64,000 bases of DNA from Pseudohongiella nitratireducens (GTDB lineage: Bacteria > Pseudomonadota > Gammaproteobacteria > Pseudomonadales > Pseudohongiellaceae): contig NZ_LWHM01000021.1 of assembly GCF_001642735.1 (NCBI RefSeq), positions 62,001 to 126,000 on the forward strand, in the 5' to 3' direction. The notes under the pieces were generated by a model. That model was not told the origin of the DNA, did not search any database, and saw nothing but the letters and a program-made list of their open reading frames with translations. Numbering within the stretch: the first letter of the stretch is position 1; each line of letters starts with the position of its first letter. Shown piece after piece: positions 44,391-52,849 of the stretch. The position numbers and the translations under genes are program-made.

Positions 44391-46940
44391 TTAGAAAGAG
44401 GCGCGAACGCCTGCCATGTAGTGGCGGCCGTAACGCTCGACCTGGTTAGGTGTGGCGGCAGTGCCGGCATAGCGAACGTCAACCGCGTCGTTGAGGTTGT
44501 TGGCGTTCAGGTAAACGGACAGGTCTGCACCAAATGTCTGGATAGGCAGGTCATATTTGATATTCAGGTCCAGTCGTTTCTGTGCGGCCCAGTACTCTGC
44601 GAAGGAGTCATTTTCTGTAGTAGAGAGCCAGTCATCACGGTACTGATAGTTCAGGCGCAGAGACAGTTTTTCCGTTTCGTAATAGACCGATGTGTTATAA
44701 ATCAGGTCTGACGTGCCAGGCAGGCTGAAGCTGTTGCCAGTCAGCGTGTCGAACTCGCTGTCCAGAGCCGTGATATTGGCGGTAAAACCAAGTCCATCCA
44801 GCATGCCGGGGAAGACATCTGATGCCTGTGCTATCAGGTTGATTTCAATGCCGCTGAGATGGCCTTCATTGCCATTAACAAAGCCGGTATATTGCCATTG
44901 CTCGCCCTCTGCTCCTGGCACATACAAACCACCATCAATGGTAGTACTGTCGGCATAAATCACGTTATCAATGCTGCGATGGAAAAGTCCGGCAGAGAGC
45001 ATGCTGGCATCACCCAGGTACCATTCAAGTGATGCGTCTGCGCCAAGTGCTTCTTCCGCTTCCAGTGTGGGGTTACCACCGGTGACGGCTTGATCGACTG
45101 GGTTGACCGACGCAGCAGCGCGCCATTCCGTGTAGGTTGGCCGGCTGATAGAGCTGCCTGCTGCCAAACGCAATTTCAGGTCTTCGCGCAGGTCGATATT
45201 GATGTGGGCGCTAGGCAGTACGTGAGTTTGTTCATCGGCGTGACTGGCCAGAGGCCCAGTGCTTTGGTAGTCGGTGTTTTCAACACGCAGACCGGCAACA
45301 ATATTACCCCAGCTGAAGTCAGTCGTAGTCATGGCGTATACAGCCATGATGTCTTCATCAATACTCACCAGTTGATCCGCAGGTGCTGCTACTGACAGAT
45401 CTCCCGCCGCTTGTTTCCAGGCGCTGAGAATGCCGTAGTTATCGTAAACTGTGCCAGCGATACCATTGGTCATGTCCGTATCCCAAAGTTTGCCAGTATT
45501 GAAATTGTCGATATCAATAGAGCTTGGGAAGCCGCTTTGTGACTGAGCCAGCGCGACACCTCGACCTTCTTTCTGGTCGTACTGGAAGCCAGTGTTCAGC
45601 ACACTGCGCTGACCAAATAGTGACAGGCTGCGCTCGGCATCCAGTTTGACTTTGTCACCATCAATATCCAGGTTTGAATCGATAACCAGCGCCAGTGTCA
45701 TTGCGTAATTAATGTCAGAAGACGACATGGGCGTCTGGCTGAAGGGGACCATCAGCGATACCAGGGGGTCTTCCAGGTTGGAGACATCATAGCTGGCCGC
45801 TACCTGGCCACCGGCACTGAGTGGAATAGGCAGGAATGTTTCGTTTTCTGTAGTGGTGCGATTTAATCGGGCTTCCAGGAACCAGTCGCCAACGGTGAAG
45901 TCGGAACCCAATGTTTGAGTCAGAGCGGCGTTACGGTATTCGCCCGCTTCCAGCATTCGTCGCGCCAGTGCCAATGGCTGATAACCTGTGACGCCCGGTG
46001 CCACGCTGCCGCCCATTGCTTCCGCGCCAGCATCAAATTCGAAAACGTACTGGTTGCGCTCTTCTTCATCCAGGAATTCGCTGCTCAGTACCGAGTAAAA
46101 GTAGCGATCCATGCTGCCTTCCGGGCGATATTCGAGGCGGCCGCCCCATGCTGTGTCCTGTCGAGCGACTTTATAATTGCGCATGTCGATGGCGTTTACG
46201 GTAATGTCCTGAGTGGCAGGGTCCAGAGTCAGATCCAGCTCACGGTTATCCGTGATCTGTTCTCTGAGGTTACGAGAACCAAACACGGAGAAACCCAGTG
46301 TCTCTCCTGACCATGACATGCGGGCGCTGTATCGGCTGACTTCACCGTCACCCAGCATTTGCTCACCGAGACCGATATCGGTAGTGGTAGACCAGCCCTG
46401 ATGTTCAAAAGGATCAAAGGTACGGATGTTGATGTAGCCGGAAACCGCTTCCCCTGGCATGGCTGGTGTGACGGCCTTGTTCGCCTCAATGGCGCGGGTA
46501 ATAACCGCAGGGAAGGCGTCAAATCGCGGTACACGGCCGTTTTCTGCGCCGGGGATGGTCAAACCATCAATGGCCAGGGAAGTATAACGGAAGGGGGCGC
46601 CACGGAAGTTGATGTAACGGGCCTGACCCTGGTCGCGCTCAATCGCCAGACCGGGCATACGGCCTAAAGAATCGGCCAGGTTCTGGTCAGGAAAACGGCC
46701 GATGGTATCAGCGGAAACAACGTCCAGGTAGTTATCGGCATTGCGCTTTTGATCAATGGCTGCTTTTTGGCTGTCACGGATCGGACTGCCGTAGGTGACA
46801 ACTTCGGTAATCTGTTCTGCGCTATTGTCTTCCTGGGCCATGCTGTTTTGTGCAGGTATGGCGGCCATCATGATGGCGGCATACAACGGCAGACGGGAAA
46901 GAGGCAAGCGCGCAAATTTGCGTGATGAAGAGATGTTCAT
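44391..46940 (-). CDS. large TonB-dependent receptor
   Basis: Outer-membrane active transporter of about 849 residues. The signal peptide ends NSMAQ near residue 35; a TonB-box-like EVVTYGSP follows. The plug begins DVVSADTIGRFPDQNLADSLGRMPGLAIERD, the pattern of the sphingomonad/Caulobacter carbohydrate or complex-nutrient receptor clade (TonB-dependent receptor with FPDxNxAD and RG motif RGAPFRYTSLAIDG). The C-terminus ends in Phe (AGVRASF). This clade usually imports oligomers, not siderophores. Two direct repeats 83-115 bp upstream may be regulatory. Start at 46940 is chosen for spacing to GGAG; 46949 is possible. Confidence 0.93.
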   Translation of the reverse strand: MNISSSRKFARLPLSRLPLYAAIMMAAIPAQNSMAQEDNSAEQITEVVTYGSPIRDSQKAAIDQKRNADNYLDVVSADTIGRFPDQNLADSLGRMPGLAIERDQGQARYINFRGAPFRYTSLAIDGLTIPGAENGRVPRFDAFPAVITRAIEANKAVTPAMPGEAVSGYINIRTFDPFEHQGWSTTTDIGLGEQMLGDGEVSRYSARMSWSGETLGFSVFGSRNLREQITDNRELDLTLDPATQDITVNAIDMRNYKVARQDTAWGGRLEYRPEGSMDRYFYSVLSSEFLDEEERNQYVFEFDAGAEAMGGSVAPGVTGYQPLALARRMLEAGEYRNAALTQTLGSDFTVGDWFLEARLNRTTTENETFLPIPLSAGGQVAASYDVSNLEDPLVSLMVPFSQTPMSSSDINYAMTLALVIDSNLDIDGDKVKLDAERSLSLFGQRSVLNTGFQYDQKEGRGVALAQSQSGFPSSIDIDNFNTGKLWDTDMTNGIAGTVYDNYGILSAWKQAAGDLSVAAPADQLVSIDEDIMAVYAMTTTDFSWGNIVAGLRVENTDYQSTGPLASHADEQTHVLPSAHINIDLREDLKLRLAAGSSISRPTYTEWRAAASVNPVDQAVTGGNPTLEAEEALGADASLEWYLGDASMLSAGLFHRSIDNVIYADSTTIDGGLYVPGAEGEQWQYTGFVNGNEGHLSGIEINLIAQASDVFPGMLDGLGFTANITALDSEFDTLTGNSFSLPGTSDLIYNTSVYYETEKLSLRLNYQYRDDWLSTTENDSFAEYWAAQKRLDLNIKYDLPIQTFGADLSVYLNANNLNDAVDVRYAGTAATPNQVERYGRHYMAGVRASF

Positions 46941-47022
46941 GGTATGCATTGCTCCGTGTGGGTTCGGGTATCTAACAAGTCGGGGAGCATGGTGGCGTGG
47001 CTGTATGACGCAACGGTGAATA

Positions 47023-47055
47023 AGATGTCTCTAGTGGAGTTTTAGATATCTCTAA
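47023..47055 (-). promoter_or_regulatory. tandem 12-bp direct repeat upstream of TonB receptor
   Basis: AGATGTCTCTAG (47023-47034) and AGATATCTCTAA (47044-47055) match at 10 of 12 positions and start 21 bp apart, two helical turns. They lie 83-115 bp upstream of the receptor start, right where a regulator would act, and 30-62 bp beyond the end of a gene for a membrane protein with a likely winged-helix domain. Two in-phase direct repeats are the usual pattern for OmpR/ToxR-type regulators. No binding data exist here, so function is inference. Confidence 0.5.
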
Positions 47056-47084
47056 AAAATAATGTATTTAAAATCATGTGCTTA

Positions 47085-48221
47085 TCAAAGAGGTAGAATG
47101 ATCTTGGTCGCACTGGTCTTCAGGCGATAATGATTTCTGCCTGTGCGGGAATCGCGCCTGGTCTCAAATAAATACTGTTCTGCGACTGATTCACCCAGCA
47201 CTTTTATCAATTCTTCTTTGACCTTGTTACGGTTCTGATCCATTGTCTTCGCTCTGACGCCATGTGCCTCCAGTTCCTTGATGGCTTTCTGGTGCCCGTC
47301 GTGTGTTTTCATCAGGTTTAGTAACAAGCGAGTGTGTTCCGGGTTTGCCCGCCCAGAGGCGGGATTGAGTATCCAGCCATTGTCGTCACAGGCTGAGAAA
47401 TTGCGTTGAGCATCATCATGACGCTGGTGCGCGTAAAGTGCGTAATAAAAATAGGGAGTTCGGCTCAGAGGAACCTCTATCCCTCTGATGGAAACTGATT
47501 GCCGGTCATGATGAAACTGGATGCAATCGCTGGCATTGGCACTTTGCATCAACTGCTCGACACTCAGGGAGCCGGATTGAATGCGTTGAATTAGAAAGTC
47601 ATACCACTGCAGACTGGCAGTATCGTTTTTCTGCAAATGTGTCAGTACTGTCTGAATGTCCTGCCATTCCAGTCCCACATCGCTCAACACATTAAGTAAC
47701 TGGCGCTGCTGTGGCGAGTAGGCGCGTGGCAAGCCAGCGATTAACGCAGTGACAAAGGCGGCGAAAAGAAAACTCATTGACAACACAGGGCCTGGCGCAA
47801 CCAGGCAATCCAGGGTAAAGGAAGCTGACAAAGAGGCTGAGAGAGCGTCTTGCTGGCCAGTTTGATGTGTCACCTGCAGGTGCTGAGAAAACCCATGGTT
47901 GGCTGGGGCGGAGGCAATGGCAGTGTTTTCAATTGCGCGCAGTTGCAGCTCGCAGGACGACAGCGTTCCAAGCCAGCTTTGTAATGACAACGATTGCAGA
48001 TCGTTATTGACTTGCTCTGCAATGGTAACGACTGTCGCCTCATCCATCAGGCTGTACCGGCTGGCCTCAATAATGCCAGGCATAATGCGATCGTTCATCA
48101 GGTTGTTGACCTGCCACCGCGCTGAAAGCAGTGATGTTCCAACAGCACTGCAGGCAAACAGCAGTGATGCCAGGAGAAACACAAAGCCGTATCGTCGCAA
48201 GAGGTGGAGAGTCAAGGGCAT
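47085..48221 (-). CDS. membrane protein with periplasmic domain and winged-helix-like C-terminus (unrecognised regulator)
   Basis: I do not recognise a named family. The 378-residue protein has a helix near residues 10-32, a periplasmic region of about 110 residues with two or three cysteines, a second helix near 148-168, and a cytoplasmic C-terminal half of about 200 residues. The last 120 residues show a beta-strand with VSIRGIEVPLSR, then helices, then NRNKVKEELIKVLG and a basic beta-wing ending NHYRLKTSATKI; this order resembles winged-helix DNA-binding domains. A membrane-tethered transcription factor (ToxR-like in plan but with reversed domain order) is my inference. The ATG overlaps the stop of the binding-protein gene by 10 bp. 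Confidence 0.75.
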   Translation of the reverse strand: MPLTLHLLRRYGFVFLLASLLFACSAVGTSLLSARWQVNNLMNDRIMPGIIEASRYSLMDEATVVTIAEQVNNDLQSLSLQSWLGTLSSCELQLRAIENTAIASAPANHGFSQHLQVTHQTGQQDALSASLSASFTLDCLVAPGPVLSMSFLFAAFVTALIAGLPRAYSPQQRQLLNVLSDVGLEWQDIQTVLTHLQKNDTASLQWYDFLIQRIQSGSLSVEQLMQSANASDCIQFHHDRQSVSIRGIEVPLSRTPYFYYALYAHQRHDDAQRNFSACDDNGWILNPASGRANPEHTRLLLNLMKTHDGHQKAIKELEAHGVRAKTMDQNRNKVKEELIKVLGESVAEQYLFETRRDSRTGRNHYRLKTSATKIILPL

Positions 48222-49054
48222 GTCTGAGGAACGCTCTGATGCAGGGCAATCCCTTGCCACAAAGATTTTAAAGGGCTGAGGGCGTGTATCAGCTCACACC
48301 GTATCGTCTGATTACTCAATGCCTGGCGCACGAAAAAACTGGCGGCTATCGCATCATCATCGATCAGTGTTGAATATACGGGGGTCGGTGATGTATAGCC
48401 GGACCCACCGGTGATCAGGTCGATCTCCCCGTTTTGAAAACTTTGATACAGGGTATTGGTGTCCTGAAAATGCACAAGCTCTAATGAGTCTGATGCGATG
48501 CCGGATCGGTGTAATGACTCCAGAGGTAACAGGTAGTGAGTATGGCTGTTTTTGTCGGCCAGCAGACCGATACGCTTTTCCTGAAAGTATTCTGCTGTTA
48601 ACACCGGGGTATTCTGCAGGCTTAACCAGTACACAGAGTAGTGGTCAAAATGTAGCAGAGGGTCATAGTACTGTCCGATATTGGGAACAAGCCCGATCAG
48701 GACATGCTCCCGGCTCCAGATGACATCATAAGCCTCAGTGATTAGCTCTTGCGATGATAACTGGGTACGTGGTTTCCAGGAAACGTCAACGCTACCGTAT
48801 GCTTTGCTGATGCTTTCTGACTGACACAGGCGGGACGCTATATCGCCGGCCTGGTGTGCCGTCACTAAAAGGACAGTTAAGCGAGCCTGTTGCTCCTGGC
48901 TGCCAGTCTGGCAACTGGTACGATAGTAATCTGCCTCTGCGATGGTCAGGTCGTAGACCATATTGACAGCAATGTTGGCGGCGAAAAATACAGTAACAGT
49001 CGCCAGAACCACTATTCGCCGCATTCTGGCTGACCAGAAACGAAGTATCTTCAT
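48212..49054 (-). CDS. membrane-anchored periplasmic-binding-protein-like sensor (PhnD/SsuA-like fold)
   Basis: A 280-residue protein with one N-terminal hydrophobic helix (about residues 14-32, no clear cleavage site) and a periplasmic domain. The segments YGSVDVSWKPRTQLSSQELITEAYDVIWSRE, YWLSLQNTPVLTAEYFQEKRIGLLADKNSHTHYLLPLE and YQSFQNGEIDLITGGSGYTS follow the order of type II periplasmic binding proteins of the PhnD/phosphonate class (shown only partly here), including the QNGEIDLI hinge. No transport genes adjoin it. It overlaps the start of the membrane regulator-like gene, so it probably senses a solute for that protein. Start at 49054 gives a short cytoplasmic tail; an ATG at 49024 is possible. 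Confidence 0.75.
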   Translation of the reverse strand: MKILRFWSARMRRIVVLATVTVFFAANIAVNMVYDLTIAEADYYRTSCQTGSQEQQARLTVLLVTAHQAGDIASRLCQSESISKAYGSVDVSWKPRTQLSSQELITEAYDVIWSREHVLIGLVPNIGQYYDPLLHFDHYSVYWLSLQNTPVLTAEYFQEKRIGLLADKNSHTHYLLPLESLHRSGIASDSLELVHFQDTNTLYQSFQNGEIDLITGGSGYTSPTPVYSTLIDDDAIAASFFVRQALSNQTIRCELIHALSPLKSLWQGIALHQSVPQTCP

Positions 49055-49175
49055 AAGGGGTGGTCTGGTCTGAAGGGCGAGTCTCGAAGTGTAGTTGGGT
49101 AATATGACAGCCATTTGACAGTTATTGCTGGTGCAACCGTTGTGCAAATCGGATGGATTAATAGTGATCGGGCAA

Positions 49176-49204
49176 TTGACCTCTCGACAGTGATCGACTA
49201 GCTT
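49176..49204 (+). promoter_or_regulatory. candidate sigma-70 promoter of transaldolase gene
   Basis: TTGACC at 49176-49181 and TAGCTT at 49199-49204 are separated by 17 bp and end 39 bp before the talB ATG. The -35 match is good and the -10 match is weak. Confidence 0.35.
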
Positions 49205-49243
49205 TAAATGAAATAGTAATCACCACAGGGAACTGTGATAGCC

Positions 49244-50191
49244 ATGAATAAATTGCAAGCACTCAAACAAATGACAACTGTCGTTGCTGACACTGGTGAG
49301 TTTGATGCAATCCGGCGATTTGCGCCGCAAGATGCGACAACTAACCCGTCGTTGATTCTTAATGCATCCAGATTGCCGCAATACGAAGACCTGGTCAGCG
49401 ATGCGATCGCTTATGGCCAGCGCATCGGCAGTACGCTGGAGTCGCGGGTTGAAGCGGCGATCGACAAACTGTCGGTTAATTTCGGGCAGCGAATCGTTGA
49501 TGTTGTGCCGGGTTATGTGTCCACTGAGGCGGATGCGCAACTTTCATTTGACACGCGCGGCACGATTGAAAAGGCGCATCGTCTGCTGGAGCTCTATGAT
49601 CTGGCTGGGGTTGATACCAGCCGCATACTGATCAAAATTGCTTCCACCTGGGAAGGCATTGAGGCTGCGCGTCAACTTGAGCAGCAGGGCATAAAATGCA
49701 ATCTGACCCTTTTGTTTGGCTTCTGTCAGGCACAGGCGTGTGCAGATGCCGGAGTCTATTTGATATCACCCTTTGTGGGCAGAATACTGGACTGGTATAA
49801 AGCATCAACCGGGCAGGAATACACCGCTGAGACAGATCCTGGAGTACTGTCGGTAAAACGTATATATCGTTACTACAAAGCACATGGTTACCAGACCATT
49901 GTGATGGGGGCGAGCTTCAGAAATACCGGAGAAATAGAGGCACTGGCCGGCTGTGACCGGCTAACCATTTCTCCGGCATTGCTGGAAAAGCTGGAGGCAG
50001 ATGCAGGCGAATTGCCACAACAGTTATCCGCAGACATGCCCAGTGATGATTCACGCGAAGTGCTGCAGCAGCCCGGTTTCCGCTGGGCACTTAACGAAGA
50101 TGCCATGGCGACAGAGAAGCTGTCAGAGGGTATTCGAAAATTCCATGCAGATTATCTGTCGCTGAAGCAACTGCTTGCTGAGAAGTTCTAG
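49244..50191 (+). CDS. tal: transaldolase
   Basis: Pentose-phosphate enzyme that moves a dihydroxyacetone unit between sugar phosphates. The 315-residue protein is of the classical TalA/TalB subfamily: [13 protein letters not shown] at the start, [12 protein letters not shown] near residues 26-37, the Schiff-base lysine in [12 protein letters not shown] near residue 130, and the [33 protein letters not shown] region. Start at the ATG three codons after a GTG is chosen by alignment with E. coli TalB. Its TAG and the convergent wrbA TAG share the same four bases. Confidence 0.96.
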   Translation: MNKLQALKQMTTVVADTGEFDAIRRFAPQDATTNPSLILNASRLPQYEDLVSDAIAYGQRIGSTLESRVEAAIDKLSVNFGQRIVDVVPGYVSTEADAQLSFDTRGTIEKAHRLLELYDLAGVDTSRILIKIASTWEGIEAARQLEQQGIKCNLTLLFGFCQAQACADAGVYLISPFVGRILDWYKASTGQEYTAETDPGVLSVKRIYRYYKAHGYQTIVMGASFRNTGEIEALAGCDRLTISPALLEKLEADAGELPQQLSADMPSDDSREVLQQPGFRWALNEDAMATEKLSEGIRKFHADYLSLKQLLAEKF

Positions 50192-50796
50192 CGTCTGCTG
50201 GCAGCAAGAGCGGCAGCTATGCTGGCAACCTGTTTGCCCTGGTGGCGAGCAATAGTTAATTCCCGTTGATCAGGTTGCCTGGAGCCATCACCACCTGCCA
50301 GCGTGGTCGCACCATAGGGTGTGCCACCGCTGACAGTGGAAATATCAAATTGCTCTTCGGTGGTATAACCCAGCGGTACAATGACCATGCCGTGGTGTGC
50401 CAGCGTTGTCCAGGTAGATGTGATGGTCATTTCCTGACCACCACCGGTACCGGTGGCAGCGAACACGCTGCCGACCTTGCCCGCCAGTGCGCCTTTTGCC
50501 CACAGCCCGCCAGTCTGATCGAGAAAATTACGCATTTGACCGGACATGTTGCCAAACCGTGTAGGTACGCCAAAAATGATGGCGTCATACTCGGCCAGTT
50601 CCATTGGTGAGGCGACCGGGGCACTTTGGTCTGTCTTGCCGCCGGCATTTTTAAAAGCCTCTTCCGGCATAGTTTCAGGCACACGTTTGATGATAACCTC
50701 AGTGTCTTCCACGCTACCTGCGCCTTCTGCGACAGCAGTTGCCATGGTTTCGATGTGGCCGTACATTGAATGATAGAGAACCAGTATGCGGGTCAT
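50188..50796 (-). CDS. wrbA: NAD(P)H:quinone oxidoreductase WrbA
   Basis: FMN-binding flavodoxin-like enzyme that reduces quinones by two electrons. The 202-residue protein has the phosphate-binding loop [15 protein letters not shown] at residues 5-19, the [22 protein letters not shown] block near residue 77, and the family hallmark [26 protein letters not shown]. Start at 50796 follows AAGGAG; the longer upstream frame lacks a ribosome site. It is divergent from sppA and convergent with tal. Confidence 0.95.
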   Translation of the reverse strand: MTRILVLYHSMYGHIETMATAVAEGAGSVEDTEVIIKRVPETMPEEAFKNAGGKTDQSAPVASPMELAEYDAIIFGVPTRFGNMSGQMRNFLDQTGGLWAKGALAGKVGSVFAATGTGGGQEMTITSTWTTLAHHGMVIVPLGYTTEEQFDISTVSGGTPYGATTLAGGDGSRQPDQRELTIARHQGKQVASIAAALAASRR

Positions 50797-50944
50797 GATC
50801 GAGCTCCTTGTAAATAGATGCCATAAAGATACATCAGCAAGGTTGCTTGAAAGTCGCATTTTATATACCAGATAAATCGAATATTTTGATGTTTTGCCGA
50901 GGCTAACGGGAATGTTGTGCTGGCATGACCAGGAGAATTAAAGG

Positions 50945-52819
50945 ATGAAAAGGATCTTTGCAGGCATTGCTCAGGTGATAGACACCATCATGCGTTGGGC
51001 AGGGCGTATTCTGTTTCTTCTGTTAATGGTGGGATTGGCGTTTGTGCTGTTTTCATCTCCGCCGGAGCGCCGGGTTCCGGATGGCGCAGTCATGGTCTGG
51101 GCACCGTCTGGGGTGGTCACTGAAGAAGTCAGCCTGCTGCCTTCGGCCAATGCGTTACTGGACAGTAATGTGCCGGTTGATTCGACCATGTCGGCCCTGT
51201 TGCGATCTCTGGACCGTGCTGCCATGGATGAGCAGATATCCGGCCTTGTGATTGATACACGTGAACTGCTGGGTATTACACCTGCACAACTGGAGGACCT
51301 GGGCAATGCCCTGCTGTCATTTAAAGACAGTGGCAAACCCATGTTTGCCTACGGCAGTTATTTTTCCCAGGCAGGTTATGCGCTGGCTTCCTACGCCGAT
51401 GACATCACACTTCATCCCATGGGAAATTTGATGCTGACCGGTTTTGGTGGGGACCAGTTGTACTTTCGCGATCTGCTGGACAAGCTGAATGTGCGTGTTG
51501 ATATTTTTCGGGCGGGTGAATACAAATCAGCAGGGGAGCCCTATGTTCGAATGGATATGTCAGAGGAGTCCAGAGCGGCTTCTCAGGCGCTGGTCGATGA
51601 CCTTTGGGCAAGTTATCGAAGCCGGGTGGCCAACAATCGCATGATTACAGAGCAAACCGTGCAAGGTTATGCGGATGAGTTTGCTGTACGTTTGCAGAAT
51701 GAAGCCAATGGTAATATCGCCAGACTGGCTTTTGAGCATGACCTGGTTGATAACATTGCTGCGGCAGACAGTTTTCGACGACAGGTAGCAGCGGTTAGTG
51801 GTGTGGAAAATGGCGACTTCCGACAGATCCATTACGGGGATTATGTCGCGATTACAGACCCTCTGCCTTCTCCAGTCAGCGACAAAGTGGCGGTGATTGT
51901 TGCCGAAGGTACTATCATGCCAGGTGAAGATTTAACGGGTATAGTTGGTTCAGAGAGTCTGATTGATCGCATTTCACGAGCCCAAATGGACGCCAGTGTG
52001 AAGGCTGCGGTACTGCGGGTGAATTCGCCTGGCGGATCGGCTCTGGCTTCAGAGGAAATACGTGAGGCGCTTTCCCTGTTTCGTCAAAGTGGCAAGCCAT
52101 TGGTTGTATCCATGAGTGGTACAGCAGCGTCAGGCGGTTACTGGATCGCTACTGCAGCCGACCAGATCCTGGCTTCACCCTCCACCGTAACCGGCTCCAT
52201 CGGAGTTATCGGAGTGGTACCCAGTCTGGAGGGTGCCATGGATGCGCTGGGAATCGGGCTTGATGGCGTTAGTACGACAGAACTCAGTCGTGCCGGTAAT
52301 GTGTTGCGCGCGCCTGATGAAAATATGCAAATGATTTACCAGGCCACGATTGATGATACTTATCAGCGGTTTATGCAGTTGGTGGCTAATGCCAGGGGCA
52401 TGACCGTTGCTGAAGTTGATGCCATTGGGCAGGGTCGGGTCTGGAGCGGAGAGCAGGCGCTGGAGCTGGGATTGGTGGACGCGTTGGGAAACCAGCAGCA
52501 GGCAGTCGATGCGGCTGCTAATCTTGCGGGTCTGAGCGACTATGAGGCGGTTTATGTTCAGCCGGAATTTGGCTTGCTGGATCAAATGCTTTTACAGCTG
52601 TTGAGCACCGACGGGCGCATGGCCTTTTCGCCCGCAACAACGCAGTGGCTGGGTGCCAGGTTTATGGAAAGGTTTGCCAGTCCGGTCTGGTCTTCTCTTC
52701 TGCCAATCGCGCAACGAACAGGCCTGACGGATCAGCTTAACTGGCTGTTAAGTCCAGTGCAGGGCGCTGGGCAAATGCAGCGAATGGCATATTGTGACAG
52801 TTGTATGCTTTTTAGGTAG
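50945..52819 (+). CDS. sppA: signal peptide peptidase SppA (protease IV, 67K type)
   Basis: Inner-membrane serine protease that degrades cleaved signal peptides. The 624-residue protein has one N-terminal transmembrane helix (about residues 18-40) and two tandem S49 domains, as in the E. coli long form. The catalytic Lys194 lies in GEYKSAGEPY of the first domain and the nucleophile Ser396 in TAASGGYW of the second, a separation close to that in E. coli. Ribosome site AGGAG precedes the ATG. A membrane protein of unknown function follows after about 30 bp on the same strand. Confidence 0.95.
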   Translation: MKRIFAGIAQVIDTIMRWAGRILFLLLMVGLAFVLFSSPPERRVPDGAVMVWAPSGVVTEEVSLLPSANALLDSNVPVDSTMSALLRSLDRAAMDEQISGLVIDTRELLGITPAQLEDLGNALLSFKDSGKPMFAYGSYFSQAGYALASYADDITLHPMGNLMLTGFGGDQLYFRDLLDKLNVRVDIFRAGEYKSAGEPYVRMDMSEESRAASQALVDDLWASYRSRVANNRMITEQTVQGYADEFAVRLQNEANGNIARLAFEHDLVDNIAAADSFRRQVAAVSGVENGDFRQIHYGDYVAITDPLPSPVSDKVAVIVAEGTIMPGEDLTGIVGSESLIDRISRAQMDASVKAAVLRVNSPGGSALASEEIREALSLFRQSGKPLVVSMSGTAASGGYWIATAADQILASPSTVTGSIGVIGVVPSLEGAMDALGIGLDGVSTTELSRAGNVLRAPDENMQMIYQATIDDTYQRFMQLVANARGMTVAEVDAIGQGRVWSGEQALELGLVDALGNQQQAVDAAANLAGLSDYEAVYVQPEFGLLDQMLLQLLSTDGRMAFSPATTQWLGARFMERFASPVWSSLLPIAQRTGLTDQLNWLLSPVQGAGQMQRMAYCDSCMLFR

Positions 52820-52849
52820 TCGGCTGGGTAATCGCCGCAATAGGTGGCT

